A DNA stretch of 64,000 nt from Gilliamella intestini. GTDB lineage: Bacteria; Pseudomonadota; Gammaproteobacteria; Enterobacterales; Orbaceae. Position 1 is the first letter of the stretch, and each line of letters begins with the position of its first letter. Position numbers and translations under genes: made by a program. Below the pieces are notes generated by a model. That model did no database searches and was not told the DNA's origin. It was given only the letters and a program-made list of their open reading frames with translations. The stretch spans positions 1 to 64,000 of the forward strand of contig NZ_FMBA01000003.1 in NCBI RefSeq assembly GCF_900094935.1, written 5' to 3'. Of the stretch, positions 29,092 through 38,284 are shown piece after piece.

Positions 29092-29823
29092 ATGAACACT
29101 TTTTCGTCGATAACAAACACGGTCTTTCACCCATCTTATACCCAGCATCACTCACCAATTGTTTTGTGTGATTTTGATGGCACAATTAGTGTAAAAGATG
29201 TGACTGATACGTTACTTAGCCACTTTGGTCAAGATGGTTGTGATGAGCTTGAAGAATTATGGGTTAATGGCAAAATTGGCTCTCAAGAGTGTATGAGCAA
29301 ACAAATTGCTTTAATGGACGCCAGCTTAGAGGAGCTTAATTGCGTTTTATCACAAATTGAGATTGATCCTGCTTTTAAAGCTTTTATTCATTACGCCGAA
29401 CAAAATAGTATTCCCGTTCACGTGGTGAGTGATGGGTTAGATTATGCCATTGAGTTTATTTTAAAGCGTCATGGTATTGAGAATTTACCTATTTTTGCCA
29501 ATAAACTGATGCATAATAATGCGCGTAGTTGGCGTCTTGAATTCCCTTACGCAAATAAAAGCTGTATTAAGCAAAGTGGTAACTGCAAATGTAACCATGT
29601 TAAAAAACAACAGCACTTTACGCAGATTCTTTATGTTGGCGATGGTACGTCAGACTATTGCGTATCACATAATGTTGATTTTGTTTTTGCCAAAGATAAG
29701 CTCGTTAATTATTGTGAAAAAAATAAAATAGTACACCGTAAAATCACCAGCTTTGCTGATGTAACTAACGCATTAAAACAGGCACAACAAAGGGTTATTC
29801 CTGTCATGATGGTAAAAGAATAA
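29092..29823 (+). CDS. HAD-superfamily phosphatase (MtnX/SerB-like, subclass IB)
   Basis: Haloacid dehalogenase-type phosphatase, 243 residues. Motif I is CDFDGTIS at residues 27-34, motif II the VVSDGLD stretch, and motif III/IV the lysine and YVGDGTSDYC. Similar proteins are annotated as MtnX (2-hydroxy-3-keto-5-methylthiopentenyl-1-phosphate phosphatase) or phosphoserine-phosphatase-like, but no methionine-salvage genes are nearby, so the substrate is unknown. No clear ribosome binding site precedes ATG 29092. First of four plus-strand genes with gaps of 9, -1 and 1 bases. Confidence 0.78.
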   Translation: MNTFSSITNTVFHPSYTQHHSPIVLCDFDGTISVKDVTDTLLSHFGQDGCDELEELWVNGKIGSQECMSKQIALMDASLEELNCVLSQIEIDPAFKAFIHYAEQNSIPVHVVSDGLDYAIEFILKRHGIENLPIFANKLMHNNARSWRLEFPYANKSCIKQSGNCKCNHVKKQQHFTQILYVGDGTSDYCVSHNVDFVFAKDKLVNYCEKNKIVHRKITSFADVTNALKQAQQRVIPVMMVKE

Positions 29824-29832
29824 GGAATTTTA

Positions 29833-30666
29833 ATGAGTAAAATTGAAGATTTATCTTACTTTCTACCTGGTAATAAAAACGGCGTGTTATTGATTCATGG
29901 TTTAACTGGCACTCCGAATGAAATGCGAATTTTAGCTAATGGTTTAAATAAAGCAGGGTTTACCGTTTATGCCATTCAATTAGCTGGGCATTGTGGTACT
30001 GAAGAAGATCTGTGTAAAACAACATGGCAAGATTGGTATAAAAGCGTGCAAGATGGGGCTGATTATTTAGCACAGCATGTAGAGAATATGTTTGTAGCAG
30101 GTTTATCAATGGGGGCATTATTGGCACTAAAATTGGCCGCAGACAGACCTGAACAAATTAAAGGCGTTGGCGTGTTAGCACCGACATTTTGTTATGATGG
30201 TTGGAGTATGCCATTTTGGGCAAAAAAACTGTTTTTCTTACTGGTTTATTTTAAGAAATTGGGTATTTTCCAAAAGAAAGTGTTTATTGAAAAACCACCT
30301 TACGGGCTTAAAGACGAGCGTATTCGGGCTGTGGTTTCTGAAAGTATGTTAAGTGGCGATGCGGCATCAGCAGGGCTTGCTGGTAACCCGTTTCCTGCAC
30401 TTGCCGAAATGCAATTACTGGCAAAAGAGATGCGTCAGCAATTACCTAAAGTGACATCACCCTGTTTAATTATGCATTCAGGTAATGATGATATTGCTAA
30501 TATAGAAACCAATGCCAAATTAGTTGAAAAATCGGTATCAGGTCCAACAAAATTAGTGGTATTAAATGATAGTTATCATTTAATTACCATTGATAGCCAA
30601 CGCCGTGAAGTAATCAAAGAGTGCGCGTCGTTTTTTGATAATATTGCAGAAGGAATCAAAGCATAA
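29833..30666 (+). CDS. Alpha/beta hydrolase (carboxylesterase/monoacylglycerol lipase-like)
   Basis: Serine hydrolase, 277 residues. The oxyanion region is LLIHGLTGTPNEM near the N-terminus, and the nucleophile elbow is GLSMG at about residues 90-94. The acid lies in HSGNDDIAN and the catalytic histidine in DSYHLITID. This matches Est30-type carboxylesterases that act on short acyl esters. An AAGGAA overlapping the previous stop precedes the ATG. It may remove or transfer an acyl group in the pathway encoded around it; that is inference from context. Confidence 0.82.
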   Translation: MSKIEDLSYFLPGNKNGVLLIHGLTGTPNEMRILANGLNKAGFTVYAIQLAGHCGTEEDLCKTTWQDWYKSVQDGADYLAQHVENMFVAGLSMGALLALKLAADRPEQIKGVGVLAPTFCYDGWSMPFWAKKLFFLLVYFKKLGIFQKKVFIEKPPYGLKDERIRAVVSESMLSGDAASAGLAGNPFPALAEMQLLAKEMRQQLPKVTSPCLIMHSGNDDIANIETNAKLVEKSVSGPTKLVVLNDSYHLITIDSQRREVIKECASFFDNIAEGIKA

Positions 30667-31022
30667 TGTCGCCATTAGTTATCATTCTTTGGGTTAGTAA
30701 TATCTGTTTTGATACATTAGGACAAGTTGCTTTTAAATTTGCCGCCATTGCTCCCAATAACCGCGATGGTTGGTACTATTGGTTAGATTTAGCTAAAAAT
30801 AAGTGGATTTGGGTTGGCATTATCGCTTATGTAGCTGAATTTTTATTATGGTTGGCTTTTTTAACATTAGTACCGCTTTCGCAAGGCGTATTACTTGCTT
30901 CATTTAATATCATTACTATCATGCTAGTAGGTCGAGTAATTTTTAAGGAATTGCTAACCATTTATCGCTTAATTGGCATGCTATTAATCACAGCAGGCGT
31001 TATTTTTGTAGGAATGTCTTAA
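30666..31022 (+). CDS. Half-size DMT/EamA-type membrane transporter, subunit 1
   Basis: 118-residue protein with four hydrophobic segments, the size of SMR or ArnE/ArnF-like half transporters. Motifs include DTLGQVAFKFAA at the start and PLSQGVLLASFNIITIML. Its start shares one base with the previous stop (TAATG). The neighbouring gene encodes a similar four-helix protein, so the two probably form a heterodimer in the inner membrane. The substrate is likely the product or lipid-linked intermediate of this cluster, which is unproven. Confidence 0.78.
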   Translation: MSPLVIILWVSNICFDTLGQVAFKFAAIAPNNRDGWYYWLDLAKNKWIWVGIIAYVAEFLLWLAFLTLVPLSQGVLLASFNIITIMLVGRVIFKELLTIYRLIGMLLITAGVIFVGMS

Positions 31023-31023
31023 T

Positions 31024-31425
31024 ATGGCCAGATTTTATATCATTGGATTTACCGTATTGTTGTTTTTTGACACTATTGCACAGTGTAGTTTTAAATTAAC
31101 TGCAATACATGCAGAACCATTAGCTATGAGCGTTGATTGGTTAGTTCGTGTATTTACTAATCCATGGATTTATATCTCAATAGCTGGGTATATTTTAACT
31201 TTTTTTACTTGGATGACGTTACTAAAAAAAGCCCCTGTAGGCCCTGCTTTTGCAGCATCTCACTTTGAGGTTGTAACTGTTATGGTTGTTTCAATCTGGC
31301 TATTTCACGAACCAATTACATTATTCAAGTTAATTGGCACAATACTAATTATTTCTGGCATTCTTTTTTTAGCGTTAGCAGAAAGTAAATTATCTAAACA
31401 AGAGTCAAACAATCTTCAACGTTAA
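31024..31425 (+). CDS. Half-size DMT/EamA-type membrane transporter, subunit 2
   Basis: 133-residue, four-helix partner of the preceding gene, starting one base after its stop. It shares the N-terminal pattern (DTIAQCSFKLTAIHAEP) and the last helix pattern FKLIGTILIISGILFLAL. Opposite charge bias in loops would be needed for dual-topology pairing; I did not compute it. It ends the operon and is convergent with the minus-strand set from 31500. Confidence 0.78.
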   Translation: MARFYIIGFTVLLFFDTIAQCSFKLTAIHAEPLAMSVDWLVRVFTNPWIYISIAGYILTFFTWMTLLKKAPVGPAFAASHFEVVTVMVVSIWLFHEPITLFKLIGTILIISGILFLALAESKLSKQESNNLQR

Positions 31426-31453
31426 ATTCCAATATAGCAAGGAAAGTAGGTGA

Positions 31454-31498
31454 TTTTTATACTTAAACGCGTACTTTCCTGAAAATTTTTTACAAAAA
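31454..31498 (-). repeat. Dispersed repeat, copy E
   Basis: TTTTTATACTTAAACGCGTAC and CTTTCCTGAAAATTTTTTAC are the best-preserved form. It abuts the stop codon of the arginase-like gene. Its TACTTTCC also pairs with GGAAAGTA at 31441-31448, giving a possible hairpin between the convergent operons. Confidence 0.7.
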
Positions 31499-31499
31499 T

Positions 31500-32372
31500 T
31501 TATACTGCTAATGCCTTTAATAACGTCAAATTAAGCTGATGTTGCTCTTGTTGCCAATTAACAAGGTTATTTGGTGATATGGTAGGTTGTTTATCAAGCG
31601 AACTAAGCAAACGCTTAAACCAATTTGCTGGCTGCCATATTGATAGTTCCCCCGTAATATCGCTACCGACAATTCTAGATTTAATTGAAGAAATAGTATC
31701 AAGTAGGTGGTAAGTTTGTAATCTACCTTGATCCCAGTTGGTGTGAATAACCTCTTCACTCAATACATCTTTATCAATCGAGACATAAACAGGCTGTGCG
31801 CTATGATATTGTTCTGATAGAAAGTTAGCAATAAGATCATCTGGTGTTGCAAAATGTCGAAAAGCATGCCCTAAACCTATTTTTTTGGCCCATGTGACAT
31901 TGACATCTAAGCTCCAATAGGTCAACTTTTTATGAAACAGTGGCGCCCATCGATTTTCCCAAAAATGAGCAAGCCCAATATCATGAGAGGTAATACCAAG
32001 CACATGTACATGGCTCACAAAAGGCAAACTTGCCACATAACTTACCCATGATCCACAATGGATACCGAACAAATAACGCATATTGTCAGGATGATTATCA
32101 AAAATCACAACTTGAATCGGGTTATCAGCAGAATATTGCTTTGCTAAACGTTCAATAAGCAATAATGAAATATGATGAAAATCACCACTCCCCATTAGTA
32201 CCGTACCATAACTTTCTGGTAAAAATTGCTGTAACACATTGTTAAATTGGTTAAACGTCTTTTTAGTACAGCCAAAACGAATTGTATCTTGCCACTGGGT
32301 AACATCAATTGTGTTAGCATAATCGATTTTACCAACACTTTGATCAAAGTTGAGAATAATAGGGCATGTCAT
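31500..32372 (-). CDS. Arginase/deacetylase-fold protein
   Basis: 290-residue protein with the metal-ligand pattern of the ureohydrolase (arginase/agmatinase) family: GSGDFHHIS, FDNHPDNM and SIDKDVLS provide the histidine and aspartates expected for a binuclear metal site. It could hydrolyse a guanidino or amide group, or bind rather than catalyse; homology outside the motifs is low. It overlaps the upstream gene by ATGA and is the last of aminotransferase, acyltransferase-like, arginase-like. No arginine catabolic genes are nearby. Confidence 0.7.
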   Translation of the reverse strand: MTCPIILNFDQSVGKIDYANTIDVTQWQDTIRFGCTKKTFNQFNNVLQQFLPESYGTVLMGSGDFHHISLLLIERLAKQYSADNPIQVVIFDNHPDNMRYLFGIHCGSWVSYVASLPFVSHVHVLGITSHDIGLAHFWENRWAPLFHKKLTYWSLDVNVTWAKKIGLGHAFRHFATPDDLIANFLSEQYHSAQPVYVSIDKDVLSEEVIHTNWDQGRLQTYHLLDTISSIKSRIVGSDITGELSIWQPANWFKRLLSSLDKQPTISPNNLVNWQQEQHQLNLTLLKALAV

Positions 32373-33418
32373 GCTACTTTCTCCTTGTCACTTTCAAAAT
32401 GACTAATCAATCTTCGTAATACAGCTCTTAATAATGGATTGCGAATATAAACTAAATGTTTTGTAAAGGTAAATTTTGCACCTAACGAAGCTTTTACTTC
32501 GGGATCAGTCCAACCTGCAATATAGTGACTAAAACCTTGCTGTAAAGCATATTCAAGATTAACAAACCAACTTACAAAATAGAGATTAAGCGCTCTAGCC
32601 TGTGGATAAACCATACCAATATATTTATCAACTAGCATATTATTAACCACAAAACAAATATTATATCCAACCAATTTATCATCATGATAATAAGTTACAA
32701 TATGCGCATTTTGGGTTTTGTTTTGTAATAGCTGAGTAAAAAAAGATTTAGTCAATAAATCAAAATGTATTTCGCTTTGCTGATAGACATTAAGATAAAG
32801 TTGGTAATACTCATCTATAACCGCTTGTTGGTAAAAACAATCATCACCACTATGCAAAATATGAATGGCTAGCTTGTTGCGTGATTTTAGTTTTCGTCTA
32901 AAATTTTTACGTCGACTATACGAAAAACGAGAAAAAACTTCATCCATATCACTAAAATCAATCGGTACCCAAGCCAATGCTTGCCCTTCAACTTCGATAA
33001 AACCATTTTCTTTTAATGACGAAATAAAATGCATTGAATAATGGTTGTCTTTTTCGTTTAGTAAAGGGGATGCAACAGGAATATCTTTAACAATAAAAAA
33101 AGAATACTGCTTAGCATAAGCTGCTTTAAGGTGAGCAGCCAATTGATTCGCATCAACGTTATCAGTTAATAATGCATATTCCGAAACAGTAGCACCAACA
33201 AAACAAGTATGGGGCTGTAAATAACGCCGCCATTTATTATAAAAAGGAAGTTTTTGAATTTTATGTCTGAAATCATCATCGGCAGTGGTCAAAAGATCAA
33301 ACTTTGCTGAAAAAACAGGCACACCATCTACGCTAAGCCATGCTGAAAAACCTTGTGGAGGGTGCTCTAGAAAATTGCCTATTAATTCATTAGGTTCTAA
33401 CTGATTGATGTATTTCAT
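32369..33418 (-). CDS. GNAT/FemAB-like acyltransferase
   Basis: About 349 residues from the chosen start. The sequence resembles GNAT-fold proteins of the FemAB-like type (peptidoglycan or amino-acyl transfer): YSRRKNFRRKLKSR in the middle, and later DKLVGYNICF and a WTDPEVKASLGAKF motif near the C-terminus. It is expected to transfer an acyl or aminoacyl group to an amine. The frame is open to a GTG at 33448, but a hairpin terminator (33455-33475) sits just upstream, so I prefer ATG 33418. Neither has a good ribosome binding site. It overlaps the arginase-like gene by four bases. Confidence 0.68.
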   Translation of the reverse strand: MKYINQLEPNELIGNFLEHPPQGFSAWLSVDGVPVFSAKFDLLTTADDDFRHKIQKLPFYNKWRRYLQPHTCFVGATVSEYALLTDNVDANQLAAHLKAAYAKQYSFFIVKDIPVASPLLNEKDNHYSMHFISSLKENGFIEVEGQALAWVPIDFSDMDEVFSRFSYSRRKNFRRKLKSRNKLAIHILHSGDDCFYQQAVIDEYYQLYLNVYQQSEIHFDLLTKSFFTQLLQNKTQNAHIVTYYHDDKLVGYNICFVVNNMLVDKYIGMVYPQARALNLYFVSWFVNLEYALQQGFSHYIAGWTDPEVKASLGAKFTFTKHLVYIRNPLLRAVLRRLISHFESDKEKVA

Positions 33419-33454
33419 AATGTTCAAATATATAATTGGCTGTAACACGCAAGC

Positions 33455-33475
33455 CCGCCAATAGATGTGGCGGGG
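33455..33475. terminator. Hairpin after the class III aminotransferase gene
   Basis: CCCGCCA pairs with TGGCGGG around ATAGATG, 16 bp past the aminotransferase stop. There is no T run, so it may only reduce read-through into the acyltransferase-like gene. Confidence 0.5.
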
Positions 33476-33490
33476 ACTTAAAATGAATGA

Positions 33491-34900
33491 TTAAAGTTCT
33501 TTTTTAGCTCGTGTAATTAATTGATCAAGAAGCTCAATACCTTGATCAATCTCTTGACGAGAAATATGTAATGATGGCGCAAAAGTAATCACATTTTTAT
33601 AGTAACCACCAATATCAAGCACCAAACCCATTTTGGTACCTTTCCAATCAAGATCACCTGACATACCAATATCAACCATTTTGTCAACAAGTGCTTTATT
33701 GGCTGTAAAACCATCTTCTGTACAAATTTCTGCACGAAGCGCTAAACCTAAACCATCAACTTCACCGATCTCTTTGTGTTTTTTCTCAAGTGTTTTTAAG
33801 CCTTCAAGGAAATAAGCACCACTATCCATTACCATTTTTTCGTAATCAGTTTCAGAAGTCATTTTTAATACTTCAAGACCAACTGCCGTACCTAATGGGT
33901 TTGATGCAAATGTTGAATGTGTTGAACCAACTGGGAATACCTCAGGGTTAATTAATTCTTCACGCGCCCATAAACCACCAAGCGGGTTAAGACCATTAGT
34001 TAACGCTTTAGCAAAAACCACCACATCAGGCTTAACATCAAAGTGTTCAATTGACCAAAGCTTACCAGTACGATAAAAGCCCATTTGGATTTCATCAACC
34101 ACCAATAAAATACCATACTGATCTAAAACCTTTTTAAGGCCTTTAAAATAATTACGAGGAGGAACTATATAACCACCTGTTGCTTGTAAAGGCTCAGCAT
34201 AGAATGCAGCGTATTCTGCTTGCCCAACTTTTGGATCCCAAACACCATGGTATTCAGTTTCAAACAGGCGTGCAAACTCAGCGACTAAATGTTCGCCATA
34301 TTCTTCAGCAGTCATACCTTTAGGACGACGGAAAGGATATGGGAACGGAACAAACATCGCTCGATCACCAAAATGACCATAACGACGACGGTAACGATAA
34401 CTTGATGTGATTGATGAGGCGCCAAGTGTACGGCCGTGGTATCCACCTTGGAAAGCAAACATTAGTGATTTACCACCTGTTGCATTACGCACTACTTTTA
34501 ACGAGTCTTCAATACACTGTGAACCCCCTACATTGAAATGTACCCGCCCTTCATAACCAAATCGCTTTTCCATACCTTGGGCAATGGTTTTGGCTAATTC
34601 AATTTTTGTAGGATGTAAATATTGGCTAGCGCATTGTGGTAAGGTATCAATTTGCTTTTTAAGAACATTGTTTAAGCGTTCATTGGCATAACCAAAGTTA
34701 CATGCTGAGTACCACATTTGTAGATCAAGGAAAGCTTTACCTTCTTTGTCATACATGTAGCTACCTTCACAACCGTCAAAGATTTTTGGTGGCTCAACAT
34801 AATGTACGGTATCACCAAAAGAGCAATATTTCGCTTCATCAGCTAACAATGTAGCATCATTAGGACGACTGTTAGTCATTTCTAAAGTTGGTTTACTCAT
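33491..34900 (-). CDS. Class III PLP-dependent aminotransferase
   Basis: 469-residue fold-type I enzyme of aminotransferase class III. The PLP-binding region shows GGSQCIEDSLKV, FQGGYHGRT, VVDEIQMGFYRTGK and the Schiff-base lysine in FAKALTNGLNPLGG. Relatives act on omega-amino groups of ornithine, lysine, diaminobutyrate or beta-alanine. The substrate cannot be read from the sequence. In context it may supply an amine that the FemAB-like protein acylates and the arginase-like protein trims. ATG 34900 is followed by MSKPTLEMTN. First gene of the minus-strand set. Confidence 0.85.
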   Translation of the reverse strand: MSKPTLEMTNSRPNDATLLADEAKYCSFGDTVHYVEPPKIFDGCEGSYMYDKEGKAFLDLQMWYSACNFGYANERLNNVLKKQIDTLPQCASQYLHPTKIELAKTIAQGMEKRFGYEGRVHFNVGGSQCIEDSLKVVRNATGGKSLMFAFQGGYHGRTLGASSITSSYRYRRRYGHFGDRAMFVPFPYPFRRPKGMTAEEYGEHLVAEFARLFETEYHGVWDPKVGQAEYAAFYAEPLQATGGYIVPPRNYFKGLKKVLDQYGILLVVDEIQMGFYRTGKLWSIEHFDVKPDVVVFAKALTNGLNPLGGLWAREELINPEVFPVGSTHSTFASNPLGTAVGLEVLKMTSETDYEKMVMDSGAYFLEGLKTLEKKHKEIGEVDGLGLALRAEICTEDGFTANKALVDKMVDIGMSGDLDWKGTKMGLVLDIGGYYKNVITFAPSLHISRQEIDQGIELLDQLITRAKKEL

Positions 34901-35068
34901 AATTTATCTCACTAATCAATATTCAAATACAATAAAATGTGGCATTATTATTCAAGAAATTTGCTTGTTACAATGTACAGTTAATGTATAGATTGTGTGA
35001 CGATTAGCTAAACAATTAAATCTTATTAATTTGTAATAAACATTCACTTTTTATATAAGCATAAAAAA

Positions 35069-35818
35069 ATGAAAAAAATACTTTGTGGACTTTCTATTTT
35101 ATCTATAACCACTTTAGGAACTGCACAGTTTGCATTAGCTGAGCCAACTTCCCTTGGTTTAGGCATGGGTTGGGCAAATTCACCTTATAAAAATTATAAT
35201 GATAATTATTACCCTATTCCTCATATCGATTATAACAATGGGCTATTTTTTATTGATGATTTATCTGCTGGCGTTTATGCTTATAATACTGATAATCAAA
35301 GCGTCTCAATTGGTGCTCGCTACTTATCTAATGAATTTAAACCACACAATTCAGATAATCACCAATTAAGGCAACTTAATAGCCGTCACTCAACATTACT
35401 GGCAGAAATAGAATATTCTATTGTGACCAATTGGGGAGTGGTTTCTAGTAGTATCGGCGCTGATGTATTAAACGAAAGTGATAGTGTTTTAGCTAATGCC
35501 GATTATACTGTCCCTTATATGCAGGGTAATTTAATTATAGCACCGTCTATTGGTATAAATTGGGCTAATAGTAAACATAATGATTATTATTATGGCGTTT
35601 CGTATAAAGAATCGTCTCGTTCAAAATTACAATACTTTAATGCAGGCAGTTCATTAACACCTTATGCCGAAATAGCTGCGCAATATTCATTAACCAAAAA
35701 TATAGCGACTTTTGGCGGTATTCATATCGACAAATTAACTGGTGATGCGGCAAGTAGTCCTATGGTTGACAATAGTGCTATCACTTCGGTTTATATGGGG
35801 TTATCTTATAACTTTTAA
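35069..35818 (+). CDS. MipA/OmpV family outer-membrane protein
   Basis: 249 residues with a clear signal peptide (MKKILCGLSILSITTLGTAQ, cleavage after FALA at about 24). The rest is a beta-rich, aromatic-patterned barrel ending in phenylalanine (MGLSYNF), the usual outer-membrane insertion signal. It fits the MipA/OmpV family, proposed as scaffold for murein enzymes or small porin-like proteins. Stand-alone between the aminotransferase gene (divergent) and rdgC. Confidence 0.8.
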   Translation: MKKILCGLSILSITTLGTAQFALAEPTSLGLGMGWANSPYKNYNDNYYPIPHIDYNNGLFFIDDLSAGVYAYNTDNQSVSIGARYLSNEFKPHNSDNHQLRQLNSRHSTLLAEIEYSIVTNWGVVSSSIGADVLNESDSVLANADYTVPYMQGNLIIAPSIGINWANSKHNDYYYGVSYKESSRSKLQYFNAGSSLTPYAEIAAQYSLTKNIATFGGIHIDKLTGDAASSPMVDNSAITSVYMGLSYNF

Positions 35819-35934
35819 TTAATATTGATTGATACTCAATATCAAAATCATAATAGCAACACTTACAATAATCAGTAATTGCTGTTTAAATGAAATAAAA
35901 TCTTTATTACAAAAAATTCAGGAAATAGAAAAGT

Positions 35935-36843
35935 ATGCTTTGGTTTAAAAATGCCATAATTTACCAACTTAATAACGACACGTTACTTAATAAAGATGCA
36001 ATAGAAAAAGCACTAAAGTCTCACCCTTTTACTCCATGTGGTAATTTAGACACCACAAAAATGGGCTGGGTTTCGCCTTATCATGATAATAATCAAGAGG
36101 ATTTTATAGTTGATATGCAAGGGCATTTATTATTACGGATAAAAAAAGAAACAAAAATATTACCCGCCCCCGTAATAAAACAAGCTTTACTAGAAAAAAT
36201 CGATAAACAAGAACAAGCACTAAGCAGAAAACTAACTAAAAATGAAAAAGCCACTTTAAAAGATGAAGTTATGATTGATCTAATGCCTAGGGCTTTTAGT
36301 AAATATAATCACTATTGGTTATGGCTCGACACCAATAATAAACGCATTGTTGTTGATTGCAGTAGCTTTAAACAATCAGAAGATATCTTAGCTATTTTGC
36401 GTAAAGAGCTTGGCTCGCTTGCATTAACGCCGTTATCTATTGATAAACCACTTGAACAAATCATGACGACTTGGGTTAAAGAAAATCTGAATTTTCCACC
36501 CTTTATATTAGGCGATCAAGCCGAACTAAAAGATCCTCTTGAAGGAAATGGAATTATCAGCTGCAAAAATCAAGAAATCACCAGTGATGAAATGCGTGTT
36601 CATTTCGATTCTGGCAAATGGATCACTAAAATTAAAATTATCGATGAAAGAGGCGTCAGCTTTATTGTTAATAGTGATTTAACTTTTAAACGAATTAAAT
36701 TTGATTCGGTTATTTTAGATGAAAATGAAGATATCGGTTCAGATGAGTTTGATAAAAGACTTGAAGCTGACTTCTTTATTATGGCTAATTCATTAGCCAA
36801 TACCATTAATGACTTTTATATAACCATTAACAAAATGATTTGA
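35935..36843 (+). CDS. rdgC: Recombination-associated protein RdgC
   Basis: Nucleoid-associated DNA-binding protein that forms a ring dimer and restrains RecA. 302 residues, matching the family (E. coli 303). MLWFKNAIIYQLN at the start, PCGNLDTTKMGWVSPY and the LLRIKKETKILPAPVI region are diagnostic. A ribosome binding site (CAGGAAAT) precedes ATG 35935. Monocistronic, between mipA-like and ompA. Confidence 0.95.
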   Translation: MLWFKNAIIYQLNNDTLLNKDAIEKALKSHPFTPCGNLDTTKMGWVSPYHDNNQEDFIVDMQGHLLLRIKKETKILPAPVIKQALLEKIDKQEQALSRKLTKNEKATLKDEVMIDLMPRAFSKYNHYWLWLDTNNKRIVVDCSSFKQSEDILAILRKELGSLALTPLSIDKPLEQIMTTWVKENLNFPPFILGDQAELKDPLEGNGIISCKNQEITSDEMRVHFDSGKWITKIKIIDERGVSFIVNSDLTFKRIKFDSVILDENEDIGSDEFDKRLEADFFIMANSLANTINDFYITINKMI

Positions 36844-37036
36844 TAAAATTATTTAAATATTTTTTATTAGATAGCAATAACTATAGATTTGCCTATTATC
36901 TATGCTATACTACGCAACAGATTATGGGTAACATAATTATATAAAAATAAGTAATTGTTCTTTTTATTTAAAGTAAATTTTAAACAATAAAGAAATTAAA
37001 CATCGTCTATAACAACATTTAAGTTGAGGCAATAAA

Positions 37037-38122
37037 ATGAAAAAAACTACTCTAGCTCTAGCGATTGCAGTTGCAAGTTTAACAGCTAATGCGGCATATG
37101 AAAATAACTCTTTTTATGCAGGTGCTAAATTAGGTTGGTCAGAACTTTATCGTTTAGATGCAAATAGAGTTCGCGTATGGGATAACGTCGGAGTCAGCAC
37201 TTCAGATCGCAGCAATGTCGCTGGAGGTGCTTTCCTTGGTTTCCAAGCAAACCCTTATTTAGCATTTGAATTAGGCTACGATTGGTTAGGATCTGCTAAA
37301 TATAAAAGATCTTTCCATTATGCAGGTAAAAACTATGATCTAGGTCATAGCAAAGTATCTGCTCAAGGCGTATCTTTAACTGGTAAATTGAGCTACCCTA
37401 TCATTGACGGTCTAGATATCTATGGCCGTGCAGGTGGTATGGTCACTATCGCTAAATGGAAAAATGGCGGTTTAGTAAAAAAATACGAAAAACTTGATCA
37501 TGGTTCAAAAACAGACGTTTCTCCTGTTTATGCTTTAGGTGTTGATTATCGTTTAACTGACGATTTATCAACTCGTTTAGAATACCAATACGTGCAACAT
37601 ATTCACACTAAAACTGACGCATCTCCAGATGCGGGTACTGTAAGCTTAGGTGTTACTTACCGTTTAGCAACATTAGATACACCAGCTCCAGTTGAATTAA
37701 AAACTGAAGTAAAACGTTATGTATTAAATGAAGACGTGCTATTTGCTTATGCAAAAGCTGACTTAAAAGCTGAAGGTCGTCAAGCATTAGATAACTTATT
37801 AACAAATCTTATTAAAATCAACCCAACTGAAAGCGCAGTAGTGGTAATTGGCCATACTGACCGTATTGGTTCAGAGAGCTATAACCAAAAATTATCAGAA
37901 CAACGGGCTCACTCAGTAATGAAATACTTAGTTGAAAAAGGTGTTCCTGCTAATCTAATTAGTGCTCGTGGTGTGGGTAAATCTCAACCTGTTACTGGTA
38001 CTAAATGTAATGCACTTCGTGGCGCTAACTTAAAAGCATGTTTAGCACCAGATCGTCGTGTTGAAATTGAAGTTAAAGCACGTAACATTCAAGAAGTTCA
38101 AGTAACTAATTCAACAAAATAA
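37037..38122 (+). CDS. ompA: OmpA family outer-membrane protein
   Basis: Major outer-membrane protein, 361 residues. A signal peptide (to about ANA at 18-20) is followed by an eight-strand transmembrane barrel (about 21-215) and a C-terminal OmpA-like peptidoglycan-binding domain (about 235-350) with NLISARGVGKSQPV and APDRRVEIEV. An internal disulfide is suggested by CNALRGANLKACL, as in E. coli OmpA. A long upstream leader (about 190 bp) and a terminator frame it as a single highly expressed gene. Confidence 0.93.
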   Translation: MKKTTLALAIAVASLTANAAYENNSFYAGAKLGWSELYRLDANRVRVWDNVGVSTSDRSNVAGGAFLGFQANPYLAFELGYDWLGSAKYKRSFHYAGKNYDLGHSKVSAQGVSLTGKLSYPIIDGLDIYGRAGGMVTIAKWKNGGLVKKYEKLDHGSKTDVSPVYALGVDYRLTDDLSTRLEYQYVQHIHTKTDASPDAGTVSLGVTYRLATLDTPAPVELKTEVKRYVLNEDVLFAYAKADLKAEGRQALDNLLTNLIKINPTESAVVVIGHTDRIGSESYNQKLSEQRAHSVMKYLVEKGVPANLISARGVGKSQPVTGTKCNALRGANLKACLAPDRRVEIEVKARNIQEVQVTNSTK

Positions 38123-38146
38123 TCTTTGTTTTTAGTTATTCATTAA

Positions 38147-38172
38147 GACCCGGTTAAAAGCCGGGTTTTTTA
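38147..38172 (+). terminator. ompA terminator
   Basis: ACCCGG pairs with CCGGGT around TTAAAAG, followed by TTTTTAT, 25 bp past the ompA stop. Confidence 0.85.
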
Positions 38173-38220
38173 TCTCTTTTTTGTTAACAACTAAATTATA
38201 TATTGACTTAGATCTACAAA

Positions 38221-38229
38221 TTATCCACA
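38221..38229 (+). promoter_or_regulatory. DnaA box in the dnaA promoter region
   Basis: TTATCCACA is a perfect consensus DnaA box, about 55 bp before the dnaA start and next to a TATAAT-like -10 (around 38236-38242). It fits autoregulation of dnaA. No further clear boxes are seen in 38123-38284, so this is not an obvious oriC. Confidence 0.8.
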
Positions 38230-38284
38230 AAAGATATTATAATGCTTCTCAGTATTGTTAGTAAGAAAAGTTGAAGGAGTTGCC

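Noticed and set aside
35881..35940. Eighth copy of the dispersed repeat before rdgC
   Set aside because: It shares only ACAAAAAATTCAGGA and lacks the flanking conserved blocks; likely coincidence in AT-rich sequence.
38123..38284. oriC at the dnaA promoter
   Set aside because: Only one clear DnaA box and no 13-mer-like block, so I call it a dnaA autoregulatory site instead.
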